64,000 nt of DNA from JACCXM01 sp046328335 (GCA_046328335.1 JAXLWU010000010.1:1-64000); one strand, 5' to 3'. Counted from the first letter of the stretch, positions 17,887 to 26,924 are shown. The notes: generated by a model not told the origin, from the letters alone. Numbers and translations: made by a program.

Positions 17887-18951
17887 TTAGCGCTTCTTGT
17901 GCTTCTTCTTTTTCTTCTTGGCCACGCAACGGCCGTGGTCGCACACCTGGTCCTCTCTGCGACAACAGCCTCCCCCACCTTTGGCGCCCTTGGCACAGCA
18001 GCTCTGCGTCCCCGCCGCGCATGCGGTCGCACTGGGCCCGGAGCCGCAGCAGAGGATCCCCGGATCGCTCTTGCAGACGCCGGCGCAGATGTCATCGGGA
18101 GCACAACACTTGGGCGGGAACCAGTTGCCGCCCGCGCTGGCGCAGACCTTGCCCAGGGGACAGCATTGCCCCCCACACTCCTCACCAACGCAGTGACAAC
18201 TGCACGTATTGAAATCGAGTACCTGATTGTCAGCACACGGAAGGATGCAGTGCCCGCCACACCAGACCAGACTGTTTTCGCAGGGTCGACACTGACAGGT
18301 GGTCTGATCGAGGATCTCGCCGAGTGGACAGGGTGGATCTGGCCGGCAACTGACGACGCCGTCAGACGCACGCCGGCACGCAATCTCGCCGTGCTTGCAA
18401 CATTTTTCGGCGTTGGGGAAGGCACAGAACTCCCGGTCGATGTCGCAGCAGACGTTGTTCCCGCAACACTCGGTTCGGGCCGCACAACAGATGAAATTGC
18501 CGTCAGTGCGATCGCAGACTGTTGCGCCTGTCGGACAGCATCTGCCGATCTGCGGCCTGGGGCAAAACTCGTGGTTCTGCTCAAAACAACATGTGTTGCC
18601 ACCACAGCATTGACTATTCGGCGGGCAGCACGTCGCTGAGGCGCCAACGCGGCAGAAGGAGAAGGTGAGCGGGCAGACATCTCCATGCGCCTCGTCGGCG
18701 CAGTAAGCCTGGCTGGGAACGTAACAACGCGGGCCGCAACACTCGCCGTCGCAGACGGGGCCATCATCGGTGCAGCACTTGGTGGCTCCGTTGGCGCAGC
18801 GAAACGCCCGCGCCGGTTGCGGGGCGACGGCCGCCTCGGCTAGCGTGGCGGTTCCGCCGAGACCAATCCCCAGGAGGAGCCGGCCAAATCGACGCCGGGT
18901 CAGGGCCCCCGTTACGTGCACCGTCAATCGATCAAAGCGCTGGCCATCCAT
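17887..18951 (-). CDS. Tat-exported Cys-rich repeat protein with poly-lysine tail
   Basis: 354 residues. The leader MDGQRFDRLTVHVTGALTRRRFGRLLLGIGLGG has a twin-arginine motif and ends near ARA (about 49). The mature protein holds about 60 cysteines in repeated CC and CCxxxxxC clusters (CCTDDGPVCDGECCGPRC, CCPPNSQCCGGNTCC), reminiscent of granulin or EGF-like disulfide modules. The C-terminus is a basic tail, KKKKKKHKKR. No enzymatic motif was seen. It is probably a secreted or surface protein that must fold or oxidise before or during Tat export. It shares its leader type with the genes at 8509, 30060 and 39537. Confidence 0.75.
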   Translation of the reverse strand: MDGQRFDRLTVHVTGALTRRRFGRLLLGIGLGGTATLAEAAVAPQPARAFRCANGATKCCTDDGPVCDGECCGPRCYVPSQAYCADEAHGDVCPLTFSFCRVGASATCCPPNSQCCGGNTCCFEQNHEFCPRPQIGRCCPTGATVCDRTDGNFICCAARTECCGNNVCCDIDREFCAFPNAEKCCKHGEIACRRASDGVVSCRPDPPCPLGEILDQTTCQCRPCENSLVWCGGHCILPCADNQVLDFNTCSCHCVGEECGGQCCPLGKVCASAGGNWFPPKCCAPDDICAGVCKSDPGILCCGSGPSATACAAGTQSCCAKGAKGGGGCCRREDQVCDHGRCVAKKKKKKHKKR

Positions 18952-19233
18952 GGGGGCTCCTCATAACGACGAGGCGTCCTCGGCGCAAGCATCACCCAGC
19001 ACCTTTCGGGATAGACGCTGAGTTGAATCTTCTGTATAGACTCTAATCGACGCACGACGCACGGTCAAGCAGCAGCCGTATCGCATACTTCGCCAATCCA
19101 TTTCGAAGAAGCGCGCGGGGCGTGGGTCAAACATCGCTGCCAGGCTGTGGCAGCCGCGCCGCCTGTATGGCACGATGTCACAGGGATTACATGTTCGATT
19201 TGTGACACTTGGGATGACTCGGGGCATCCGACG

Positions 19234-19842
19234 ATGGATGAGACATGGGAACCCACCGTCCGGCGCTGGCTGCTATTCATCTATCGCATTCCATCCGAGC
19301 CGCCAGGACCCCGCACCTATGTCTGGCGTCAACTCAAGGGGTTGGGCGCAACCTATTTGCAGCAAGCCGCCGCGATATTGCCGGATCGTCCTGATCTGCG
19401 CGAAGCGTTGAACGTACTTGCTACACGGGTCATCGCCTCCGGCGGCGAAGCATCCCTCCTGGACACCACCTCACCGGACCCAGCGTGGGAGGCGGAGGCG
19501 ATTGCCCGCTTCAACCAGGCGCGCGACGCCGAATACGCCGAGTTGTTCGAAAACGTGGAGCGGTTGGAAGACGAAATCGCGCGCGAGAGCCGTCGCGGCA
19601 AATTCTCGTTCGCCAAGTTGGAGGACCTGGAGGCGGATTGGGAGAAGTTGACGCGGTGGCGGGAGCGGATCGTCGCCCACGACTTCTTCGGCGCTGGTGG
19701 ACGACGTGACGTAGATACGGAGATGGCGTGCGCGCGCGCCGCCCCCGACAGGTTCACGGTCGATGTGTTGGCGCAAGCGGACAGCGATTCGGAGGGCGAC
19801 CGGCCGGTCTCCCTCGCGAAGACGAGTGAGAATCCAGGTTGA
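19234..19842 (+). CDS. ChrB N-terminal-domain protein (chromate resistance regulator-like)
   Basis: 202 residues. RRWLLFIYRIPSEPPGPRTYVWRQLKGLGATYLQQAAAILP matches the N-terminal domain of ChrB, which is related to PaaX winged-helix regulators. A helical coiled segment follows (ARFNQARDAEYAELFENVERLEDEIARES). Full ChrB proteins sense chromate and regulate chrA; this one lacks the longer C-terminal domain. ATG 19234 is chosen because the domain starts just after it, but no strong ribosome binding site is visible. A chrA-type gene lies 7 kb downstream, not in the same operon. The stop overlaps the next gene by four bases. Confidence 0.65.
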   Translation: MDETWEPTVRRWLLFIYRIPSEPPGPRTYVWRQLKGLGATYLQQAAAILPDRPDLREALNVLATRVIASGGEASLLDTTSPDPAWEAEAIARFNQARDAEYAELFENVERLEDEIARESRRGKFSFAKLEDLEADWEKLTRWRERIVAHDFFGAGGRRDVDTEMACARAAPDRFTVDVLAQADSDSEGDRPVSLAKTSENPG

Positions 19843-20702
19843 GCAGGACTGGCGGTCTGGTCGATCGGCTGCACCGGGTCGCGATCTGGGGACTTGTCGC
19901 TCTGGTGGTCGTCTGGTCGCTCTTTCCCTTCTGGTGGGGATTAGCCTATTCGTTCAAGCCGCCCGCTCACCTCTTCGACGCCACGTTGGTCCCGGTCCTC
20001 CAGTACGACCCGACTTCCGAGCACTGGCAGGCCGAGGCTGACGGCGCGTTCCGGCAAGATGGGATGGCCGCCGCGCTCCTCAACGGCACCATCGTCGGGC
20101 TGACCACGGCCCTGCTGGCCCTGGTGATCGGGGTCCCGGCCGCGGTGGGGCTCGCCCGATTTGCCCGTCGGCGTCGCGTTGTCGCGGGCCTGGTCGTGCT
20201 ATTCCTTCTGCCGCGGGCCCTCCCTCCCGTGGTGACGTATCTGCCCGCTTCCCTGCTTGCCTGGCGATTTGGGATGAACGACACCAGGCTTGCCCTGGTC
20301 TGTTTTGACACGACACTGGCGCTGCCACTGACCATTCTCGTGCTGCACAGCGCGGTGCGCGAGTTGCCCCTGGAAGTGCTGGAGGCGGCCCGCCTGGATG
20401 GCACGGGCCCGCTCGGACTGCTGCTGCGGTTCATCGTGCCCCTGCTGCGACCGGCGGTCGTAGCGGTGGGATTCCTCTCGTTTGTGGCGAGCTGGAACGA
20501 GTTTCTCTTTGCGTTCACCAACCACGGCGAACGCACGATCATGCCCTCTGTGGTGGTGACGCTCCTCGAGGATCGGGATGGCATTCCTTTTGAACACGTC
20601 GGCAGCCACCTGACCCTGATTGTCCTGCCGCCATTGCTGCTGGCCTTCGTTGCGCAGCGGTACCTGGTCCGCGGGATGACACTCGGGGCAGTCCATGATT
20701 AG
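19839..20702 (+). CDS. Carbohydrate-type ABC transporter permease (MalG-like), orphan
   Basis: 287 residues with six helices: VVVWSLFPFWWGLAYSFKPP at the start, and the MalG-type EAA loop PLEVLEAARLDGTGPLGLLLRFIVPLLRPAVVAVGFLSFVASWNEFLFAF. Such permeases normally pair with a MalF-like partner, a binding protein and an ATPase; none is adjacent. TTG 19839 overlaps the ChrB-N stop (TTGA), implying coupled translation with that regulator, which is an odd partnership. Substrate unknown. Confidence 0.75.
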   Translation: MSRTGGLVDRLHRVAIWGLVALVVVWSLFPFWWGLAYSFKPPAHLFDATLVPVLQYDPTSEHWQAEADGAFRQDGMAAALLNGTIVGLTTALLALVIGVPAAVGLARFARRRRVVAGLVVLFLLPRALPPVVTYLPASLLAWRFGMNDTRLALVCFDTTLALPLTILVLHSAVRELPLEVLEAARLDGTGPLGLLLRFIVPLLRPAVVAVGFLSFVASWNEFLFAFTNHGERTIMPSVVVTLLEDRDGIPFEHVGSHLTLIVLPPLLLAFVAQRYLVRGMTLGAVHD

Positions 20703-20753
20703 GAGAAGCCGGATTGGGCAACGCGCGGTTCTTCCCAGGGTGGCGTGGCACCC

Positions 20754-21362
20754 ATGACCACGACTCCATCGGATACGGCCGATGCCTCGTTGCGGCGGAC
20801 GGTGCGCTTTGTGGCGCTGGCCAACCTGGCCTATTTCGGGATCGAGTTCGCCGTGGCGCTGCACATCGGCTCCGTCGCGCTGTTTGCCGACAGTGTCGAC
20901 TTTCTGGAGGATGCCTCCGTCAATCTGCTGATTCTGGTGGCGCTCGGCTGGTCGCTGCGGATGCGGGCCCGGATCGGCATGCTGTTGGCCGGAATCCTGC
21001 TCATTCCCAGTTTGGCCGCGCTGTGGACGGCGCTCTTGAAACTCGCCGATCCGGCGCCCCCCGCGCCGCTGCCGCTCTCGGTGGCGGGCGCTGGCGCCCT
21101 CGTGGTGAATCTCAGCTGCGCGCTGGCCCTGGCGCGTCAGCGTCATCACGGCAGCAGTCTGGCGCGGGCGGCCTTCCTCTCGGCGCGCAACGACGTCATC
21201 GCCAACGTGGCGATCATCGCGGCGGGGATCGTGACTGCCGCCACCCTCTCCGGGGTGCCGGACCTCGTGGTGGGTGCGGGAATTGCGCTGCTCAACATCG
21301 GCGCGGCGTGGGACGTCTGGCGGCTGGCGCGGGACGAACATCTCGCCGCGGCGGAGCCTTGA
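20754..21362 (+). CDS. Cation transporter of the CDF superfamily, short form
   Basis: 202 residues with about five or six helices. TVRFVALANLAYFGIEFAVALHIGSVALFADSVDFLEDASVNLLILVAL shows the CDF-type helix pair with the D-x3-D arrangement (D of FADSVDFLEDA) that binds divalent metal. SARNDVIANVAIIAAG gives the second metal motif (normally HxxxD, here NDxxxN). It is shorter than typical CDF proteins and lacks the cytoplasmic C-terminal domain. ATG 20754 is used; GTG 20745 is in frame. It precedes a second, full-length CDF gene and both probably export metal ions. Confidence 0.7.
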   Translation: MTTTPSDTADASLRRTVRFVALANLAYFGIEFAVALHIGSVALFADSVDFLEDASVNLLILVALGWSLRMRARIGMLLAGILLIPSLAALWTALLKLADPAPPAPLPLSVAGAGALVVNLSCALALARQRHHGSSLARAAFLSARNDVIANVAIIAAGIVTAATLSGVPDLVVGAGIALLNIGAAWDVWRLARDEHLAAAEP

Positions 21363-21504
21363 GCGCGGCCGGGGTATCGTGACCAGATTGCTGGCTCGGG
21401 TGACAGCCGCGGCACAGGCGGCGCTACCATGAGGGTAGGGAGGCTCGACGATGAGGAGGCGGCAGGTCTCGTTTCCCTATCTGCAACCGGGGTGCAACTG
21501 AGCG

Positions 21505-22452
21505 ATGTTCTCGTCATCCTCGCTGACGCGCTTTGCGTGGCTTTCCGTCGTTGCCGCCGTTCTCACCATTACGCTGAAGGCTGGCGCCTATGTCCTGACC
21601 GGATCGGTTGGACTCCTCTCCGACGCCCTGGAATCACTGGTCAACCTGGTGGCGGCGATCGGCGCGCTTGTCGCCCTTTTCGTTGCCGAGCAAGCGCCGG
21701 ACGAGGAACACGCCTTCGGCCACGACAAGGCCGAGTATTTCGCCAGTGGCCTGGAGGGACTCCTCGTCGTGGTCGCGGCCGGGGCCATCGTGGTCACGGC
21801 CATTCCGCGCCTGCTGCACCCGGCGCCCCTGGAGCAGATCGGCGCCGGTCTCGCCGTCTCACTCCTGGCGTCGCTCATCAACTTCGGTGTCGCACGGCGC
21901 CTGTTGCGGGCGGCCCGGGAGCACCGCTCGATCACCCTGGAGGCGGACGCGCGACACCTGATGGCCGATGTCTGGACGTCGGTCGGCGTGCTGGTCGGCA
22001 TCGCGCTGGTGGCGCTGACCGGGTGGACCCGGCTCGATCCCCTGATCGCGCTCGCGGTGGCGGCCAATATCGTCTGGACCGGGGTGGGGTTGATCCGCCG
22101 CTCGATGCTTGGGCTGCTGGATACCGCGCTCCCGCCAGCGGAACGACAGGCGATCGACGCGATCCTGGCGCAACACGCGCAAACGGCGGGGATTCAGACC
22201 CACGCGTTGCGCACGCGAGCGGCGGGGCCGCGCCGCTTCGTCTCGGTCCATGTGCTCGTGCCAGGCCTCTGGACCGTCCATCGTGGTCATGCCCTGCTGG
22301 AAACGATCGAAGCGGAAATCCGGGCGGCGCTTCCCGGAACGACCGTTTTCACTCATCTGGAATCACTGGACGATCCGACATCGTTTGACGATACCGTCCT
22401 CGACCGCGATCGCCTTGCCGGAAATGCCAGCAGAACCGAGACACCGCCATGA
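21505..22452 (+). CDS. Cation diffusion facilitator (FieF/ZitB-type metal efflux)
   Basis: 315 residues. Six helices carry both metal-site pairs: GSVGLLSDALESLVN (D-x3-E variant) and ADARHLMADVWTSVGV (HxxxD). A cytoplasmic C-terminal domain with VSVHVLVPGLWTVHRGHALLETIEAEI contains the conserved histidines. The protein exchanges Zn2+/Fe2+/Mn2+-type ions for protons. EEHAFGHDKAEYF is the loop typical of the Fe/Zn subfamily. The stop codon lies inside a long perfect hairpin that probably terminates transcription. Confidence 0.88.
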   Translation: MFSSSSLTRFAWLSVVAAVLTITLKAGAYVLTGSVGLLSDALESLVNLVAAIGALVALFVAEQAPDEEHAFGHDKAEYFASGLEGLLVVVAAGAIVVTAIPRLLHPAPLEQIGAGLAVSLLASLINFGVARRLLRAAREHRSITLEADARHLMADVWTSVGVLVGIALVALTGWTRLDPLIALAVAANIVWTGVGLIRRSMLGLLDTALPPAERQAIDAILAQHAQTAGIQTHALRTRAAGPRRFVSVHVLVPGLWTVHRGHALLETIEAEIRAALPGTTVFTHLESLDDPTSFDDTVLDRDRLAGNASRTETPP

Positions 22453-22486
22453 CCCGGGAAGCCTGCTTCCCGGGTCATGGCGGTGT
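22441..22486 (+). terminator. Perfect 22-base-pair hairpin at the end of the CDF gene
   Basis: 22441-22462 and 22465-22486 are exact reverse complements separated by CT. The left arm contains the gene's last codons and stop. There is no U-tract, so it may act as a bidirectional terminator or as an mRNA 3'-end stabiliser between the convergent genes. Confidence 0.65.
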
Positions 22487-22524
22487 CTGAATGGGCGCGG
22501 CGCGAAGCCGCGCCACCTACCGGT

Positions 22525-22920
22525 TTAGCGGTGCCCGCGCCGGTCATCCTTGCCATGGCCGTGCCCGCCACGATCATCGCCGGGTTCGGTCTCGCGCCCG
22601 GCTGAAGTGTCGTCCTTACCTCGGCCGCGGCCCTTGCGATCATCCCCAGGCTCGGTTTCGCGCGCGGCCGAGGTGTCATCCTTGCCACGTCCGCGACCCT
22701 TGCGGTCGTCGCCCGGCTCGGTCTCGCGCGCGGCGGAAACGTCGTCAGTGCCGCGGCCACGGCCTTTGCGGTCGTCGCCGCGCTCCGCCTCCCGCGCCGC
22801 CGCTTGTCGCAGAGTTGCGCCGCCGAGTGCGGTCGCCAGCAGACCAGCCGCCGCCAGGCGGGCGAAGCCGCGCCGCGACAGTGCCTGCTCGCTCTCGATG
22901 CCCGCGATTCGCTCCTCCAT
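22525..22920 (-). CDS. Exported tandem-repeat protein (22-residue charged repeats)
   Basis: 131 residues. The leader MEERIAGIESEQALSRRGFARLAAAGLLATALGG has an RR-type motif and ends near AAA (42). Four tandem repeats of 22 residues follow (consensus RETEPGDDRKGRGRGKDDTSAA, residues 43-131; DNA 22528-22794), the last diverged to GGHGHGKDDRRGHR. The repeats alternate acidic DD and basic RKGRGRG blocks and look intrinsically disordered, possibly binding metals or polyanions. AGGGAGG fixes ATG 22920. No known family. Confidence 0.6.
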   Translation of the reverse strand: MEERIAGIESEQALSRRGFARLAAAGLLATALGGATLRQAAAREAERGDDRKGRGRGTDDVSAARETEPGDDRKGRGRGKDDTSAARETEPGDDRKGRGRGKDDTSAGRETEPGDDRGGHGHGKDDRRGHR

Positions 22921-23683
22921 GCCGTCCTCCCTGTCGTCTTCGTTCGTGCCCCAGCGCCGGTTCAGCTGGGTTTCTGGTACGAGACGAGTCTGCCGGAAGA
23001 CGGGGCACAACAACATGGGCGATAGTCGCTTTTCCCTGTCGGCTCTTGGTCCATCCGGGCATGCGACCAAAGTCCCACCTGCAACGGACGAATGGCCCCG
23101 CGTTGACGTGGACGAGGTGAACTGGCGCAGAACGGCGGTGATTTCACGCGCCGAGGCCGCGTCGTGAACTCCTCGGCGCGAGGCGCCCTATGCCGATTCC
23201 GGATGATTCCTGCCGTCGGCTCGTGAAACGCCCTTCACCCTAACCCTGGCTCCCTCCCAGTTCTCCCTCCACTGGAAAGAGGCGTCCCCCTCCGGGGAGG
23301 GAGGAATCGCCCGTGGCGATGGGCGATGGGGGTTTTCGTCGTTACTTGCAACCAGTGTGAACGTTTTACAGCGCGGTGCGGAAGGTACGTCTTCCTGGTG
23401 GGAACCATCGTGGCGTCCCGACCGCAGGAGGGACCGCGGCCGTGGCCGTGATCGTCCCGGACGATGAGATTCCTCGCGGCGGCTCGGAACGACACACTTT
23501 CTGCACGGCGCTGTAAGCTGAATTCCGTATCACCTGTATCGGGATCTCTCCCGATACAGGCGCGGAACTCACGCGTCGTCTGTCAGCCGGTTGCCAGTGC
23601 TGGCGGCGGTGACGGCGGGCTCAGGCCGTCACCGCCGTGGTGCATGGGTGCCGGGGCCAGAACCATTCGGGCGCGGACCCGGG
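22921..23683. repeat. Long intergenic region with families E, C and D repeats
   Basis: About 760 bases without a supported gene. A TGCCGATTCCGGATGAT block lies near 23190, a degenerate family C unit at about 23225-23310 (CCCTTCACCCTAACCCTGGC, then a CTCCACTGGA hairpin), and a reverse-orientation family D unit at about 23413-23515 (GTCCCGACCGCAGGAGGGACC to CTCGGAACGACAC). The order E-C-D matches that of other loci, so these may be parts of one composite element. Confidence 0.5.
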
Positions 23684-24448
23684 TTAGGGGGTTGTAGTTC
23701 TTCCCGTGCCAGTGCTGTCAACGATAGCCGGATCGACGACCTCGTCCTCGTCGATGATGACTTCTTCCCGGCGCACCGTGCCGCGCACCTGCTCGGTCCG
23801 CTGCACCGCCTCCTTGCTGATCACGACCTCCTCGGCGACGCGGGCCTGCTTGTGCAGCTCGACCTCTTCGCGCATCAGCGGCACGTCGATGACGGTGTCC
23901 TCGAAGTCGGCCAGATCCGCCGCCGTGGCGGGGCGATCGACGGCTCGCCGTTCGACGCGGACCCGTTCCTCGGTGACCGGCACCGCCAACACCCGTTCCT
24001 CGGCCACGACATCCTTCTCGATGCGCACCGCGCCGGCTTCCCGCGCGCGGACCGTCGCGGTCAACTCCTCCTCGACCACCGGAATGTGGATTTCGTCTGC
24101 CGCGGCCGTGGTGCCGGTCGTCCTGGCGTCCGTCACCGTGCGGTCAGCCGCCAGGGTGGCATCGCGCAGGTCGATCTCCGTAGCGGCAGCCGAGATGCCG
24201 GATGTTTCGGGAACGGTCTCCCATCCGCTGTGCAACGCCACGTCCTTGGTCACATTCAGGTAGACACGGCCGTTGCCCACGCTCGCGATGGCGCTGCGCG
24301 GTACGTAATAGTCGCTGGGAAAGAAGAAGCCCTTTTCGACGACGATGTAATCGGCCTGCACGTCGGCCACGTTGCCAACCTTGCTTTCGTCGCTGCCGAA
24401 AACCTCGTCTCCCAAAGCGATCTGGGTCGTCGCGATTGTCCCACTCAT
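23684..24448 (-). CDS. PRC-barrel / YsnF-type (DUF2382) stress protein
   Basis: 254 residues. The N-terminal PRC-barrel-like segment (ALGDEVFGSDESKVGNVADVQADYIVVEKGFFFPSDYYVPRSAIASV, about 10-60) is followed by a C-terminal DUF2382/YsnF domain rich in conserved acidic and basic pairs (IHIPVVEEELTATVRAREAGAVRIEKDVVAEERVLAVPVTEERVRVERR). These proteins occur in stress-linked small-gene clusters, function unknown. AAGGAGG fixes ATG 24448. A DUF3309 gene lies upstream on the same strand (145-base gap). Confidence 0.8.
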   Translation of the reverse strand: MSGTIATTQIALGDEVFGSDESKVGNVADVQADYIVVEKGFFFPSDYYVPRSAIASVGNGRVYLNVTKDVALHSGWETVPETSGISAAATEIDLRDATLAADRTVTDARTTGTTAAADEIHIPVVEEELTATVRAREAGAVRIEKDVVAEERVLAVPVTEERVRVERRAVDRPATAADLADFEDTVIDVPLMREEVELHKQARVAEEVVISKEAVQRTEQVRGTVRREEVIIDEDEVVDPAIVDSTGTGRTTTP

Positions 24449-24593
24449 GATCGATACCTCCTTCTGGAACTGCCCCCAGGCCATCGAGGGCACCTCACGG
24501 AAGGTGCATGGACCGTGCCAATTGGAACCGCTTGACGGTGGCGGTGGAACACCTCGGGACGGGTTTCGTCGCGTTGCGACCCACCGCGGATGC

Positions 24594-24752
24594 CTACAGG
24601 GACAGATTGCCGGTGAGCCAGAGGATGAGCAGAATGATGATGATGATCCCCAGTGGCGAGAGGCTGGCAGGACCGTAGCGGCCATAACCCCAACCACCGC
24701 CGGCAAGAGCCAGAACCAACAGCACGATCAGGATGATCAGCAGCAGCGACAT
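24594..24752 (-). CDS. DUF3309-type small hydrophobic protein
   Basis: 52 residues: MSLLLIILIVLLVLALAGGGWGYGRYGPASLSPLGIIIIILLILWLTGNLSL. Two hydrophobic segments flank a Gly/Tyr turn, the DUF3309 layout. It is presumably an inner-membrane stress-associated peptide. AGAGGAAA precedes ATG 24752. It is codirectional with the YsnF-type gene downstream and the LLM gene upstream. Confidence 0.7.
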   Translation of the reverse strand: MSLLLIILIVLLVLALAGGGWGYGRYGPASLSPLGIIIIILLILWLTGNLSL

Positions 24753-24942
24753 GACGTTTCCTCTTTCGGTTCCGCCTGGGCCCCGGAACGTGCCGTGAAG
24801 TTGAATGCCAATGCCCAGGGGAGATGCGAGAGCATCTCGCCGCAACCTTTCAGCATGGCACGTGCCATCCGCCCCTCTGTTTCGGGTGTCGCGAGACCGG
24901 CTTGTTCTGTGGCGAGGAAGCGGGGGCAGGCCCCGCCAGGGA

Positions 24943-25821
24943 TCAGCCGAGCAGCGCTCCTGCCAGTTCGCGCCACTCCCGGCGGGGGATCGCCATGGGG
25001 TCGGCCGGCAAGACCTGGAGGCAGACGTGGTCCGCGCCCGCGTCCCGATGCTCCTGTACGCGCGCCACAATCTGTTCGAGGCTGCCCCAGCCGACGATGG
25101 CATCGACCAGGCGGTCGCTGCCGCCATTGGCGAAATCGTCATCGTCGTAGTCGAGACGGCGCAGGTTGTTGGTGTAGTTCTCCCGCGCGAGGTACGGGAC
25201 GGTGTGGCGACGGGCAATGGCCCGCGCCGTGTCGGGATCACGCTCCAACACGACCGCCAGTTCCGGGGCCAGCAGCGGCCCGGCGCCAAGCACCTGCCGC
25301 GCCCGCTCGGTATGGGCGACCGGCACGAAATAGGGATGGGCGCCGATGGCGCGCTCCCGCGCCAGTTCGAGCATCTTCGGACCGAGGGTGGCGAGCACGC
25401 GCGGTTCCTCCGCCACCCGCGGCGAGTCGTAGGGGGCTTCGTCCATGCCATTGAGGTAGGCGCGCATCTCGGTCAGGGGTGGACCATAGGTGTGCCCGCG
25501 CGTCCCTTCCACCGTCGGGCGGTGACTGATGCCGATGCCGAGGAGGAACCGGCCCGGAAAGGCCTCACAGAGGGTGCGCTGACCGCCCGCCATCGCCATG
25601 GCATCGCGGGCGTAGATGACGGCCACCCCCGTGGCAACCGGAATGCGCGGGGTCGCGCTCAGCAGAAGCGCGGCCTGGGTGAGCGGTTCGCGGCCGTGGT
25701 ACTCGTGGAACCAGAGGGCGCCGTAGCCGAGTTCATCGAGTTCGGCCGCCGCTTCAGCAACCGCGCCCCACGGCTGATGATCGAACTGAGCTGTCCAGAT
25801 CCCGATCCGCCCGATGTCCAT
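24943..25821 (-). CDS. LLM-class F420-dependent oxidoreductase (paralogue 1)
   Basis: 292 residues with a luciferase-like TIM barrel: MDIGRIGIWTAQFDHQPWGAVAEAAAELDELGYGALWFHEYHG, PVATGVAVIYARDAMAMAGGQRTLCEAFPGRFLLGIGISHRP, and a C-terminal HRDAGADHVCLQVLPADP. This layout is typical of the TIGR03620-like F420 group. Its physiological substrate is unknown. A second gene of equal length and very similar sequence lies at 31693-32571 in the same orientation. Starts at ATG 25821. Confidence 0.82.
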   Translation of the reverse strand: MDIGRIGIWTAQFDHQPWGAVAEAAAELDELGYGALWFHEYHGREPLTQAALLLSATPRIPVATGVAVIYARDAMAMAGGQRTLCEAFPGRFLLGIGISHRPTVEGTRGHTYGPPLTEMRAYLNGMDEAPYDSPRVAEEPRVLATLGPKMLELARERAIGAHPYFVPVAHTERARQVLGAGPLLAPELAVVLERDPDTARAIARRHTVPYLARENYTNNLRRLDYDDDDFANGGSDRLVDAIVGWGSLEQIVARVQEHRDAGADHVCLQVLPADPMAIPRREWRELAGALLG

Positions 25822-26048
25822 GCGATTGCCCCATCACCAATGTTCGATTCACACATGTCGTGGGTCAGGATTCTCGATGCGTGAAAAGGGGTGCGGGCGA
25901 CGCCAGCATCGCGAATCCCTCACCGTAGGGCGCGACGCCTGCGTCGCCCGCGCCCCTGACTACCCGGTCACAGTTCCAGTTGGGTGATCGACACGTCTCC
26001 TGGGAACCGCGCCTGAGCACTCGTTGCCGCCTCATAGTGGCCGGGTCC
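25822..26048. repeat. Short intergenic region with a GC palindrome (family G, copy 1)
   Basis: GTAGGGCGCGACGC-CT-GCGTCGCCCGCGCCC at 25925-25955, repeated almost exactly at 55593-55626. No gene seen. Confidence 0.5.
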
Positions 26049-26543
26049 TTACGGGGCTGGAGTCGCCGCGGCCATGATCTGCTGCTGCATTTCCGGTAGA
26101 TCGTAGTAGTCGCTCTCGCGGCTGATGAGACCGCCCTCGAGTTCGATCACCGAGGCGCCGCGGAAGGTGACCGTGCGGCCGGTGGTCGCATTCGCGCCGC
26201 TGTAGGTCCACTCGGCGACGGCCCACGACTCGCCGACGAAGCCGTCGGTCACGTCCAGGCGGGCGTCGCGGTTGACCTCGAACAACCCGGCGGCGAACTG
26301 CTCGATGGCCGCCCGCCCTTCCGCTTTGGTCAGGGTGGGAACGTCCTCCCGCACTGCCGTCTCGGTGTAGAGGGCGCCGACCTTGGCGGCGTCGCCGGAC
26401 GACCAGGCATCCTCATACGCCTGCAAGATGGGTGGCACCGCCGCAGGCGTTCCCTCCTGCGCGGAGACGCGCGTACCGAGCGCAACCCCGGCGCCGCTCA
26501 GGAGCATGAGCGTCACCAGAACCCGATGCATGGCGAACTTCAC
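26049..26543 (-). CDS. Exported NTF2-like (SnoaL-type) protein
   Basis: 164 residues. The signal peptide (MKFAMHRVLVTLMLLSGAGVALGTRVSAQ) precedes an NTF2-fold domain: ILQAYEDAWSSGDAAKVGALYTETAVREDV, then GRAAIEQFAAGLF, then AVAEWTYSGANATTGRTVTFRGASVIELEGGLISRESDYYD. This fold serves as a ligand pocket or small isomerase; the ligand is unknown. GTG 26543 has GGAGGA seven bases upstream. Confidence 0.72.
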   Translation of the reverse strand: MKFAMHRVLVTLMLLSGAGVALGTRVSAQEGTPAAVPPILQAYEDAWSSGDAAKVGALYTETAVREDVPTLTKAEGRAAIEQFAAGLFEVNRDARLDVTDGFVGESWAVAEWTYSGANATTGRTVTFRGASVIELEGGLISRESDYYDLPEMQQQIMAAATPAP

Positions 26544-26924
26544 AGCGCTTCCTCCACTGTCGATCGCGTGTCGTGCGTCACGACCATTGGCACCACACTA
26601 CCGCGTGCATCACAAAAGTCAATTACTGCCCGGACGGAGAGAGCGGCCTGAATCCAGACGAATTCCTGGTCCCTGCGCCGTCACTCGCCAACAGTCATTC
26701 CACATGATGCGACGACCCGGTCTCGCTCGGCGGGAGATTGATAGACGCTATCCGTCTGTAACCCGGCGAACCTCGGGGAACGTGTCTTCGGCCGAGAGAC
26801 ATGCCGTGACCGGGTTGCGTCGAGCACCTATTGCTCGCTGCCAGGCGATGGTTTCCTACGGACAGCCGCTCCCGTATGCTTGGCGGTCTGACCTGCCCGA
26901 CGCGGGAGGGAAGCCGCGCGGAGG
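26544..26924. other. Intergenic region
   Basis: 380 bases between divergent genes. I see no coding region and no recognisable repeat; it presumably holds the promoters of the NTF2-like gene and chrA. Confidence 0.4.
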
